Below, piece after piece: positions 1-7,900 of a stretch of 14,207 bases of DNA. Each line of letters begins with the position of its first letter. Within the stretch, counting starts at the first letter, position 1. The notes under the pieces are model-generated. The model saw only the letters and a list, made by a program, of their open reading frames with translations. It had not been told where the DNA came from and made no database searches. Where the stretch lies: contig DBNW01000063.1 in assembly GCA_002299425.1 (NCBI GenBank), positions 1 through 14,207 on the forward strand, written 5' to 3'. Made by a program: the position numbers and the translations under genes. This DNA is from Methylococcaceae bacterium UBA662. Lineage in GTDB: Bacteria; Pseudomonadota; Gammaproteobacteria; Methylococcales; Methylomonadaceae.

Positions 1-348
1 GGTACTGCGTGCGGGTGTGGCGGTTGGCTGGGCGGCCGCTAAGGCATTGAGCGTGGCGGGAAAATGGCGCAGCAGCGGGGTTTTTTTGTTATCGGTCAGA
101 ATGATGCGGGGGGGTTGAGCAATCGGGCCGGCCGGCTCGGTGGTGCAATACAAATAGCGGCCATCGACTGTTTCGGCCAGTGCCTGGTCAAAATTGCTCT
201 TTTCCGCAAACACCACAAACGTGCTGTCCGCAGCTTGGTCAACCACCTGCCATTGTGCATTCAGTCTCGGTTCTGCCAATGCCAAGATGGCGATAAAGTT
301 GTTTTTTTGCTCGGGCAAGAAGCCCGACAGGGTTAAGTGAAAAAGCAT
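1..348 (-). CDS. Unrecognised protein, N-terminal part (runs off left edge)
   Basis: Reading the minus strand from ATG at 348 gives 116 codons without a stop up to the window edge, so only the N-terminus is visible. It starts MLFHLTLSGFLPEQ and includes FIAILALAEPRL and a segment VDGRYLYCTTEPAGP. The composition is ordinary soluble protein: no signal peptide, no clear membrane helix and no catalytic motif. The last ~20 visible residues are rich in Ala, Pro and Thr (around LAAAQPTATPA), which looks like a linker after an ~95-residue N-terminal domain. The gene lies downstream of lplT on the same strand, with a 130-bp gap holding a terminator-like hairpin, so it is probably transcribed separately. 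I do not recognise the family. The continuous frame and the early ATG support a real gene; the opposite-strand frame over the same bases looks like a shadow. Confidence 0.6.
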   Translation of the reverse strand, partial: MLFHLTLSGFLPEQKNNFIAILALAEPRLNAQWQVVDQAADSTFVVFAEKSNFDQALAETVDGRYLYCTTEPAGPIAQPPRIILTDNKKTPLLRHFPATLNALAAAQPTATPARST

Positions 349-421
349 GCTTCAATTATCCGTTTATTGCACGACAGAGTTCAGAGCGTAGTACAAGTTG
401 GTTGGCGAGCGTGTTTTTTTT

Positions 422-461
422 AAAAAACGTGAAGTGCAACGGCGAAATTATCGCCGATTGC
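422..461 (-). terminator. Terminator-like hairpin after lplT
   Basis: Bases 436-461 form an inverted repeat: GCAA-CGGCGA and TCGCCG-A-TTGC around the loop aatta, with one bulged base. Read on the minus strand the hairpin begins 18 nt past the lplT stop. It is followed, after an 8-nt gap, by a run of six T (plus-strand A at 422-427). The stem is strong but the gap before the T-run is longer than usual, so it may be an imperfect intrinsic terminator. Confidence 0.45.
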
Positions 462-478
462 TGGGGTAAAAAACGAAA

Positions 479-1666
479 CTACTGTTTTTCAGTGGATTGC
501 TGAACATCCAGGGCGAGCGACTTAGGTAAGCACAGGGCAATAAAAAAAACCCCTAGATACACGGTTCCGCCTAAGGCCATCATTGATGCGATGGGGCTGA
601 TTTGCTGAGATGCTGCAAACGTGTAACAACCAACCCCTGCCAGCATGGCCAGGCTGTTGAAAAAATTTTGCACTGCCACCGCCCGGCCGCTGCCAATGGA
701 GTCTTTGCCTAATTTTTGCAATTGCGCGTTAATGGGCACGATAAACAGGCCGCCGGCCATACCGATGGCCACCAACACCAGACGCGCCAACCCGGTGCTG
801 TCGGTCAAAGCCAGCATCACTACCAAGGCGGCCATGCAATACCCAGGGATACGGGTCAGGTGGATGCGTTCTAGGGGGATTAGTTTAGGCACTATAGCGG
901 CACCTAGGATGATGCCGACGGCCAAAAACAAGGTCAGTTCGGCTATTTCAGAGGCGCTTTTTGTTAACAACACGACAGGTGCCCAGGCGATCAAAATAAC
1001 CCGCAAGGTAGCGGCGGCCATCCAGAACAGGGTGCCGCCGGCTAGGGTGAAGGGTACTTTTGGCAGTGCCAAAAAATCGCCAATTTCCTTAGCAAAAATC
1101 ACCGGCTTAAAGCCGCGTTCTGATTTTCGAATCAAGCCTTTGGGCAAGAACCAAGTCAGCACGGCAGAGACCACATAAATCACAACGGTACCCGCTAAAG
1201 CCAGGAACGTTGAATAGTCGGCGACGGTAGCACCGACCATCATGCCCAACAGAATCGCAAAAATCGTCGAGCCTTCCATCAGACCGTTGGCTTTAACCAG
1301 GTGTTGGTGTTCGGCCAGTTCCGGCAAAATGCCGTATTTCACCGGCGTGTAAAGGGCGGCACCGACGCCGACAATGCTGTAGGCGAGGATGGGCTCGACG
1401 TGCAGCAACAACAATCCAGCCCCTGTGGCTTTAATGAGATTGGCGATAAACAAAACCCGCGCCTTAGGGTGGGTGTCGGCAATTTCTCCCACCCACGGTG
1501 CCAGCACAATATAAGCGACGTAAAACGCACTTTGTACGGCAGGTACATACCAACTTTCCAGGTTTGCCGTTTGCATCACGAGAGCGATCACCGTAAACAG
1601 CACGGCGTTATCGGCAAATGCCGACAAAAACTGGGCCAGCAACAACGGGTAGATTTGTTTGTTCAT
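479..1666 (-). CDS. lplT: Lysophospholipid transporter LplT (MFS family)
   Basis: This 395-residue inner-membrane protein of the major facilitator superfamily matches LplT throughout: the N-terminal AQFLSAFADNAVLF (residues 11-24), then GVGAALYTPVKYGILPEL, LVKANGLMEGSTI with AILLG, and late GLFIVPINAQLQ and AVAVQNFFNSLAML. LplT flips lyso-phosphatidylethanolamine and related lysophospholipids from the outer to the inner leaflet, where Aas re-acylates them. Length agrees with E. coli LplT (about 397 residues). The start at 1666 is the first possible ATG, because an in-frame TAA lies 18 nt upstream; no good Shine-Dalgarno is visible. It sits 130 bp downstream of aas on the same strand and is probably co-transcribed. 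In E. coli lplT precedes aas; here the order is reversed. Confidence 0.93.
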   Translation of the reverse strand: MNKQIYPLLLAQFLSAFADNAVLFTVIALVMQTANLESWYVPAVQSAFYVAYIVLAPWVGEIADTHPKARVLFIANLIKATGAGLLLLHVEPILAYSIVGVGAALYTPVKYGILPELAEHQHLVKANGLMEGSTIFAILLGMMVGATVADYSTFLALAGTVVIYVVSAVLTWFLPKGLIRKSERGFKPVIFAKEIGDFLALPKVPFTLAGGTLFWMAAATLRVILIAWAPVVLLTKSASEIAELTLFLAVGIILGAAIVPKLIPLERIHLTRIPGYCMAALVVMLALTDSTGLARLVLVAIGMAGGLFIVPINAQLQKLGKDSIGSGRAVAVQNFFNSLAMLAGVGCYTFAASQQISPIASMMALGGTVYLGVFFIALCLPKSLALDVQQSTEKQ

Positions 1667-1796
1667 GGCTTTAAAGACGGTTTAGAAAAAAACATGGCTG
1701 TTGGTTTCCGATTTTTCTGCCCGTTTTACGGCTGGTTTGGGTACACCCCGGTGCCTGTTTAGGCCAAGCATTGGCCACAGCAGGCAGGGCGATCGT

Positions 1797-3953
1797 CTAG
1801 GCGTGTTCCTTTTCCACTGTTTGTTTTACCCACTCGGTTAGGGCGGGGTAGTTGATTTTGCCGGTCGCTAGCACGGGTATGCTGTCTACGGGGATGAATT
1901 TTTTTGGTAGGCAGAAAGCCGCTATGCCGGTAGCCACGGCGGTCAAATCGGCTAGGTTGGCGTCTTTTTGGGTGGTAGCTAGGATGATTTGCTCACCCTT
2001 TTTGGCATCTTGTAGGCTGACGGCGGCATGTTGGGCCTGCGGCCATGCGCTGGCTGCTAATTGCTCGACCAAAGTCAGCGACACCATTTCCCCGCCGATT
2101 TTAGCAAAGCGTTTGCAGCGGCCTAAAATGCTGACAAAGCCTTCCTCGTCAATGTCAACGATGTCGCCGGTGTCGTACCAGCCTTCTCCGTAGATTGAAG
2201 CAGTGGGCCGCAGTTGTCCTGGGTGGTCTGGCAGCAAATAACCGAGCATGATGTTCGGTCCTTTGATGTGCAATTTGCCGCCCGTTGCGATGCCTTCTAC
2301 GGATTCTAACCGGTGTTCCATGGCGGGCATCAAGCGGCCGACAGTGCCGGCTTTGCAGAACATGGGGGTGTTGACGGCGGCGACAGGGGCGGCTTCGGTG
2401 GTGCCATAGCCCTCTAATATGCGGATGCCGAATTTGTCGGCCCACAGTTGCCGGGTGTTGTCTTGCAGTTTTTCGGCCCCGGCCACCACATAACGGATGC
2501 TGTAAAAATCGTAAGGGTCGGCTTTTTTGCCGTAGGCAGCTAGGAACGTGTTGGTGCCGAACAGGATGGTGGCGTTGATTTGGTAAGCGATTTCGGGGAT
2601 GACGTTAAAATGCAGCGGGGTGGGGTAGAAAAACGTGGTCATGCCGTGCATCACCGGCAACAAGGTGCCGACGGTGAAGCCGAAAGAGTGGAACATAGGC
2701 AGAAAATTTAACACCACATCTTTCCGGGTGAAGCTGATGCGGGCGGCTATTTGTTTGTGGTTGGCTAGGATATTGGCATGGGACAGAACCACTCCTTTCG
2801 GGGCACCTTCAGAGCCTGAGGTAAACAGCACCACCGCCGGACTGTCCGGGGATTGCTTCGGTTTGTACCAAAGGCGGGTGGTGTGGCTTTGCAGCAAGGC
2901 TTTCAGTTTGGCCCCAGTGGAGATACCGGCGGCGACATCTTCCAAATAAACCAGCCGCACTTGGCCGGCCAGCACGTCTGCCTCCGCCTGCAATTTAGCT
3001 AAAGTCACGAAGCGGCGCGAAGTCAGTACAGTGCCCACTTTGGCGGTGCGGCAGGCTGAAATCATCCCGGCTGCACCAACCGTGAAGTTGAGCATGGCCG
3101 GCACCCGGTCATAAACGTGCAGGCCCAACACCACGCACAAGGTTTTGGTGGAGTTAGGCAGCATGACGCCGATGTTTTCTCCTACCTGGGTGCTGCTTTT
3201 CAGCGCGTTGGCCAGGGCGATACTGCGGGTGACCAAGGTGCCGTAAGACAACGGTACGCGGTCTAAGTCCTCAGCCACGATGCGCTTGTTGCCGTGCAGG
3301 GCACGGGCTTCTAGCAGTGCCGAAAACAAAGTTTTCCGATACGGGCTGCTGTTAAACATCAAATCGGCCATGATGTCGGCCAAAATAAGGCCGCCGTTTT
3401 TGCGGCGGGTTTTGGCGTCTTGTTCTGAACGGCTGTCCAGTTTGACCGGCGGCAAGATGTGCAAAGTGATTTTAGGGAAGCGGCGTTGACGAACAATGCG
3501 CCCTAGCTTGGAAAAATAACTGTACTGCGTGCCGTCGATGCGTACGGGCAACAAGGTGGCTCCGGATTTTTCCGCGACCATGCAGGGACCGTCGTAAATT
3601 TTCATCAGTGCGCCGGTCTCGGTGATGCGCCCTTCAGGGAAAATCACGGTTTTGCTGTCGGTTTTCCGCAAATACTGGATCAGGTTTTTCAGTGACAGCG
3701 GTTGGGTTGGATCCAACGGGAATACCTTGGACAAACCTAAAAACGGCTTTACCCACCAACGCTTAGCGATGTTGGGGCTGATGGCGAAAGTGATAAAGCC
3801 GGGCAGAAATACGCCTAACAGCGGAGCATCCAAATACGAGGTGTGATTGGCGACTATCAGCACACGGTCGCCGGCCTTGTGGTAGTTTTCCAGGCCTTTG
3901 ACCTCAACCCGAAAAAGTAGCGTTAACAGCCATTGCAGAAGTTTTTTTAACAT
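1797..3953 (-). CDS. aas: Bifunctional 2-acylglycerophosphoethanolamine acyltransferase / acyl-ACP synthetase Aas
   Basis: This 718-residue protein has the length and two-domain layout of E. coli Aas (719). Residues ~1-200 are a PlsC-type acyltransferase with the HX4D motif HTSYLD (37-42) and FPEGR (105-109). Residues ~215-710 are an AMP-forming acyl-activating domain: TSGSEGAPKG (378-387), GYGTTE (515-520), YDTGD (593-597), GRCKRFAKIGGE (611-622) and the likely catalytic lysine in ATGKI (K699). The enzyme makes acyl-ACP from free fatty acid and ATP and transfers the acyl group to lysophosphatidylethanolamine at the cytoplasmic face of the inner membrane. The start at 3953 is supported by GAGGA (minus strand, 3961-3965) 7 nt upstream. 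With lplT it forms a lysophospholipid recycling unit. Confidence 0.95.
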   Translation of the reverse strand: MLKKLLQWLLTLLFRVEVKGLENYHKAGDRVLIVANHTSYLDAPLLGVFLPGFITFAISPNIAKRWWVKPFLGLSKVFPLDPTQPLSLKNLIQYLRKTDSKTVIFPEGRITETGALMKIYDGPCMVAEKSGATLLPVRIDGTQYSYFSKLGRIVRQRRFPKITLHILPPVKLDSRSEQDAKTRRKNGGLILADIMADLMFNSSPYRKTLFSALLEARALHGNKRIVAEDLDRVPLSYGTLVTRSIALANALKSSTQVGENIGVMLPNSTKTLCVVLGLHVYDRVPAMLNFTVGAAGMISACRTAKVGTVLTSRRFVTLAKLQAEADVLAGQVRLVYLEDVAAGISTGAKLKALLQSHTTRLWYKPKQSPDSPAVVLFTSGSEGAPKGVVLSHANILANHKQIAARISFTRKDVVLNFLPMFHSFGFTVGTLLPVMHGMTTFFYPTPLHFNVIPEIAYQINATILFGTNTFLAAYGKKADPYDFYSIRYVVAGAEKLQDNTRQLWADKFGIRILEGYGTTEAAPVAAVNTPMFCKAGTVGRLMPAMEHRLESVEGIATGGKLHIKGPNIMLGYLLPDHPGQLRPTASIYGEGWYDTGDIVDIDEEGFVSILGRCKRFAKIGGEMVSLTLVEQLAASAWPQAQHAAVSLQDAKKGEQIILATTQKDANLADLTAVATGIAAFCLPKKFIPVDSIPVLATGKINYPALTEWVKQTVEKEHA

Positions 3954-3985
3954 GGGTAGGTCCTCGGTTTAAGGGTGTTACGGGG

Positions 3986-3994
3986 ATTCTAGCA
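3986..3994 (-). promoter_or_regulatory. Candidate extended -10 promoter for aas
   Basis: On the minus strand TGCTAGAAT matches an extended -10 (TGn plus TATAAT with one mismatch). It lies 32 nt before the aas ATG and upstream of its GAGGA ribosome-binding site. No good -35 is present, which extended -10 promoters can tolerate. The element lies downstream of the terminator-like hairpin at 4025-4061, so that hairpin would insulate aas rather than attenuate it. Confidence 0.4.
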
Positions 3995-4024
3995 GATAAA
4001 GCGATTGGCTAAGGTTGGGTGAGC

Positions 4025-4061
4025 AAAAAAACCCCTGTTTTTATAAGAAAAAGGCGGGGGT
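4025..4061 (-). terminator. Intrinsic terminator-like hairpin pointing towards aas
   Basis: On the minus strand an outer stem ACCCC (4031-4035) / GGGGT (4057-4061) and an inner TTTTT/AAAAA pairing (4038-4042 / 4048-4052) form an interrupted hairpin, followed at once by seven T (plus-strand A at 4025-4031). No minus-strand gene lies immediately upstream of it; the next gene, gst, is on the plus strand. It may end a short transcript starting in 4062-4190 or block antisense transcription coming out of gst. Confidence 0.5.
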
Positions 4062-4083
4062 GACGGTTCTAAGCCAGTGCTGT

Positions 4084-4095
4084 CACAGCGCTGTG
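4084..4095. repeat. Perfect 12-bp palindrome, possible operator
   Basis: CACAGCGCTGTG is a perfect palindrome in the middle of the divergent aas/gst intergenic region, between two outward-pointing terminator-like hairpins. Its size and place would suit a dimeric repressor or activator acting on one or both divergent genes. I do not recognise it as the site of a particular regulator. Confidence 0.35.
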
Positions 4096-4189
4096 TTGCC
4101 AGATCAGGTGTTGATGGTGTGCTGTTTGCAACCGCTAACGTACAAATGGGGTGTTAGGAAAAAACCGGCCAAGCTGTCAGAATGGCACC

Positions 4190-4214
4190 GCCTGCCTAAA
4201 TGCGGGCTTTTTTT
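4190..4214 (+). terminator. Intrinsic terminator-like hairpin just before gst (possible attenuator)
   Basis: GCCTGC (4190-4195), loop CTAAAT, GCGGGC (4202-4207), then seven T (4208-4214): a compact six-pair stem with one G-U pair. It ends only 20 nt before the GST start codon. No promoter fits in that gap, so a transcript carrying gst should pass through this structure unless its promoter overlaps it. That makes transcription attenuation of gst plausible. Confidence 0.6.
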
Positions 4215-4234
4215 AAACGCGCCACGAGGCTGTC

Positions 4235-4861
4235 ATGCAACTTTACCATTTTCCTATTTCGCCCAATTCCCGCCGCGTAGTGGCTGTGCTGCACCACCTG
4301 AACCTGGCTTGCACGCTGAAAGCCGTGGACTTGCTGAAAGGTGAGCAGTTCCACGATGAGCTTGTAAAACTCAATCCCAATCACATGATTCCCATTTTAG
4401 TAGACGGAGATTTTGTATTGTGGGAATCAAACGCCATCATGCACTACTTGTGCACAACCGTGCCGTCTACGTCCTTATTTCCGGCTGACCCTAAAGTCCG
4501 GGCCGACATTACCCGCTGGCAGTTCTGGCAAGCCGGGCATTTTGGCCGTGCCTGCGGGGTGTTCATTTTTGAGAACATCATCAAACAAGCCCTCAACAAA
4601 GGCGAGGCAGACAGCACGGAATTGGCCAAAGGTGCGGCAATGTTCCACACGTTTGCCCGCGTTTTGGAAAGTCATTTGCAGGGCCGTGACTGGCTGGTAG
4701 GAGACGGCCCGACCTTGGCGGATTTTTCGGTGGGCTCGTTTCTAGACTTGGCAGAAGCCGCCGCCTACCCCATAGCAGGCTATGCTGAAATCCAACGTTG
4801 GTACGACGCCATTGTGCAACTGCCGTGTTGGCAAAGCTCGCAACCGAGCAAAATTGCTTGA
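4235..4861 (+). CDS. Glutathione S-transferase family protein
   Basis: This 208-residue cytosolic protein has the two-domain GST layout. The thioredoxin-like N-terminal domain (about 1-80) starts MQLYHFPISPNSRRV, with S10 in the position of the catalytic serine or cysteine of theta/beta-like GSTs. It has NPNHMIPILVD containing the cis-proline (P53) and the gamma-glutamyl-binding WESNAIMHYL (E64, S65). The all-alpha C-terminal domain ends with GDGPTLADFSVGS and a final helix. The family conjugates glutathione to electrophiles or reduces peroxides; the substrate cannot be told. GAGG at 4226-4229 lies 5 nt before the ATG and fixes the start. The gene is divergent from aas and 123 bp upstream of sbcC; a terminator-like hairpin sits 20 nt before it. 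Confidence 0.88.
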   Translation: MQLYHFPISPNSRRVVAVLHHLNLACTLKAVDLLKGEQFHDELVKLNPNHMIPILVDGDFVLWESNAIMHYLCTTVPSTSLFPADPKVRADITRWQFWQAGHFGRACGVFIFENIIKQALNKGEADSTELAKGAAMFHTFARVLESHLQGRDWLVGDGPTLADFSVGSFLDLAEAAAYPIAGYAEIQRWYDAIVQLPCWQSSQPSKIA

Positions 4862-4873
4862 CTTAAGCCGCGC

Positions 4874-4910
4874 TGCCGTGTGGCACAAAGCACGGCAAGC
4901 CAGCCATTTT
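4874..4910 (+). terminator. Weak terminator-like hairpin after gst
   Basis: TGCCGTG (4874-4880) and CACGGCA (4891-4897) form a perfect 7-bp stem starting 12 nt after the gst stop codon. A five-T run (4906-4910) follows, but only after an 8-nt gap, so terminator strength is doubtful. It may separate gst from sbcC. Confidence 0.35.
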
Positions 4911-4937
4911 TCGACAACAGGGCCTGACCTGCGGCGT

Positions 4938-4943
4938 TATAAT
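4938..4943 (+). promoter_or_regulatory. Consensus -10 box upstream of sbcC
   Basis: A perfect TATAAT lies 41 nt before the sbcC ATG, after the gst hairpin. The only -35-like hexamer nearby is TCGACA at 4911-4916 (one mismatch to TTGACA), at a 21-nt spacing that is too long for a standard sigma-70 promoter. The assignment is tentative but the position suits independent transcription of sbcC. Confidence 0.4.
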
Positions 4944-4984
4944 GGCGCCCATTTGACTTCAGTTGCCAGCTTGGCCTGCCAGTA

Positions 4985-7900
4985 ATGAAAATACTCGCGC
5001 TGCATTTTAAAAACATCAATTCCTTGGAAGGCGAAAGCCACATCCATTTCACCCAACCACCGATTTCCGACACCGGCGTGTTTGCTATCACCGGCCCTAA
5101 CGGTGCGGGCAAAACCAGCATTTTAGACGCCATCACTTTAGGGCTTTATGGCGAGACCTTTCGTTTTGATCGCCCCGCCGATTTCGTCATGACCCGGCAC
5201 ACCGCCGAGTGCTTTGCGCAAGTGCAGTTTCTGTTAGGCGGCTACCGCTACCAGTCACGCTGGCAAGTAAGCCGGACAGACGGCGACCCGCAGGGCACCA
5301 TACAACCCCCGAGCATGACCTTGCTGCGGCTGGACGATGGCGTCTTGCTGGCCGACGGTCAGCACCAGGTTGGCAGCCGGGTGGCTGAACTGACCGGCAT
5401 GGATTTTCGCAACTTTACCCGTTCCATTTTGCTGGCCCAAGGCGATTTTGCCGCGTTTTTAAACGCTCTGGATAGCGAGCGTATGGCCATTTTGGAGAAA
5501 ATTGCCGGTGCCGATATCTACCACCAATACAAGCAAGAAATCATCCAGCGCAACGACCAGGCGCAAACAGATTTGCGGGCTATCCGGCAGCGCTTAGCGA
5601 GCATTGTGTTGTTGCCGCCTGAGCAATTGGCCGCACACCAGCAGGATTTGGCGGATTTTACCGAACAATACCAAGTGTTCTCGACCGAGCAAGCCGGTTT
5701 GCTGAAGCAACAGGCCGCAGCGGTCGCCATTAGCCAATGGCAAGACCACGCCGCCGACCGTGCAGGCCAAAGCCAAAATATCCGCGCTGAACAGGAGGTT
5801 GTTGAAGCGCAATTGCAAAAAATCGCCGCCACCCAAACCGTGTTGGCGTTGCAAGAGTCCATGCAGGCCCTCGCAGCACAACAACAAAGCCTTGCCAACA
5901 GCCAAGCGGAGGTAACGACCTTAACGGCAGAATTGAATAATTTAAATAAACGCTTAGCCGACCACCCGGCATCCGATCACGGGCTTGGTTTGTCTTTACC
6001 GGAACAGCAAGCAGCCATTGCCGGACTGGCTGAACAACTGAACGCGGCCCGTTCCAGTCAGCAAGCCGAAATGGCACTGAAGCAGTCGTGCTTGCGACAA
6101 ATAGCCGAAAAAAAAACCTGGGCTAGCACAGTGTCCGCTTGGCTGGACGAACGGGCGGCTGACCAGACATTGCTGACCGACTTTCCAGAAATCGGTCGGT
6201 TAAAAAAATTGCGTACCGATTGGGTTGATTTGACCGCCAAGCACAAAATTCTGGCCAAGCAATACCGAAAGGCAACAGCCCTCATCAACAGCAACCAGGC
6301 GGCTTTAGCCCAGGCCGAAAAACGCCGGCAGGAAGGCGAGCGGGCATTGGCCGATGCCCAACAGGCATTGCACCATTTACTGGAGGGCTACACCCTAGAA
6401 CAACTGGCCGAATTGCATGCAGAGCAGCGGGAACGGGAGCAAGACTTCCAAAAACTGCTGAATGGGGCTAGGGCTTACCAGCAATTGGCCAACACGGGAC
6501 GCACTTGGTTTGTAATGCCCGGTATGCTGCGGAAAAGGCCAGAGCCCGACCTCGACCTGTGGCATTCAGCACTGGCTGAGGAGGTCGAGCAACTAAGGCG
6601 CGAGGAAAACATTCTGCTTAGTCTGGAACAATCGAGTGCCTTAGCAATGCAGGTGAAAAAATTGGCCACAGAGCGCCGTCATTTGGTTGACGGCAAACCT
6701 TGCCCTTTGTGCGGTGCCGTGCAACACCCGTTCAGCCACACCCTGCCGGTCTTTGCCGATACAGTGAAAGCATTGGCGGACCAGAAATTAAAAGTTCGTA
6801 CCTTGCAGATGTCGATAGAAAACCTGCGACGAAAAATCGAAGCCAGCCAAAAAAACCAGGCTAAAAATCAGGCAAATGCCTTGCGTTGTCAGCAAATACA
6901 GGGTGAATGGGTTGGGCTTTGCAATCGTTTGAATGCTGCCGCAGGCTTGCAAATAAAAGACCTACCCGCCATGGAGCTGTTGTTGGCTACGGAAAAGCAG
7001 CAACTGAGAGAAATTACCGCGTTGTTAGTGGCTTGCCGGAACAAACAGGCGCACATCAGCCAATGGCAAAGCCAGTTGGCGGAAAATAGCCAATGGCAGA
7101 CACAGCTAAACAACCGCGCCGAGCAATTAGCGGCTGAAACGTCTGGACAAGCCGAGGCCTACCACGCACTGACTGCGGCATTGGCAAATTGCGAACAAGA
7201 AACGCAAGAACTGGCGGCAAAAATCACCGCGCAGTTGTTGGTTTTGGGTGAAAAACTGCCGGAAAAAGGCCAAGAAGATGCCTTATTCGACCGGCTCAGC
7301 CAACGCCGCCAGGATTACCACGGCTATGCGTATCGGAAAAAAAGCGTGTCCGAAGAGCTAGAAAACTTACACCAGAAACAGACCGAATGTGACCAAGAAA
7401 TACAACGCAGCCAAGCATTGATCGCGCTTTACAGCGAGCAACTGCACGGTGCACAACTCACCGGTTTGCATCTGGTCGTGGTTGAAAAACAAAAATTACA
7501 GCATGAAAAAGAACACCTGCTGGTACAACAGCAAAGCCAACTCCAAGCCTTGCAACAGGACTTACAAGCCCGTTTAGCGGCCGACGCGTTCCAGTCTTTA
7601 AGCGAAGTGCAGGCCTTGCTGGACCTGCACGCCATGCGGCCGAAGCTGGAAGCCGAGCGGGCGCGGTTGCAGCAACTGTATGCCAACAAACAGACCGAGC
7701 AGGCCAAAATGGCCGCCGCACTGGACCTGCAACGGCAGCAACACCCAGACCTGCCGCCATTGGAAGAATTAAACCGGCAATTGAAAAGCGTTAAGGAAAA
7801 AATAGACATCGCCCGACTAGAAAGCCAACGCCTGCAAAAAATTCTCGCCGAGCAAGCTGTCCTGGAAATTCGCCACGCTGAAATCGACAAGCAACTGCAA

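Noticed and set aside
64..336. Plus-strand open frame of about 90 codons
   Set aside because: It lies opposite the minus-strand gene at 1-348, whose protein has more natural composition and whose frame runs on past the window edge; the plus-strand product is Gln-, Cys- and Arg-rich like a shadow frame.
4015..4344. 109-codon plus-strand ORF starting with TTG across the aas/gst spacer
   Set aside because: It overlaps gst in another frame and runs through the terminator hairpin at 4190-4214; no ribosome-binding site and no family-like features.
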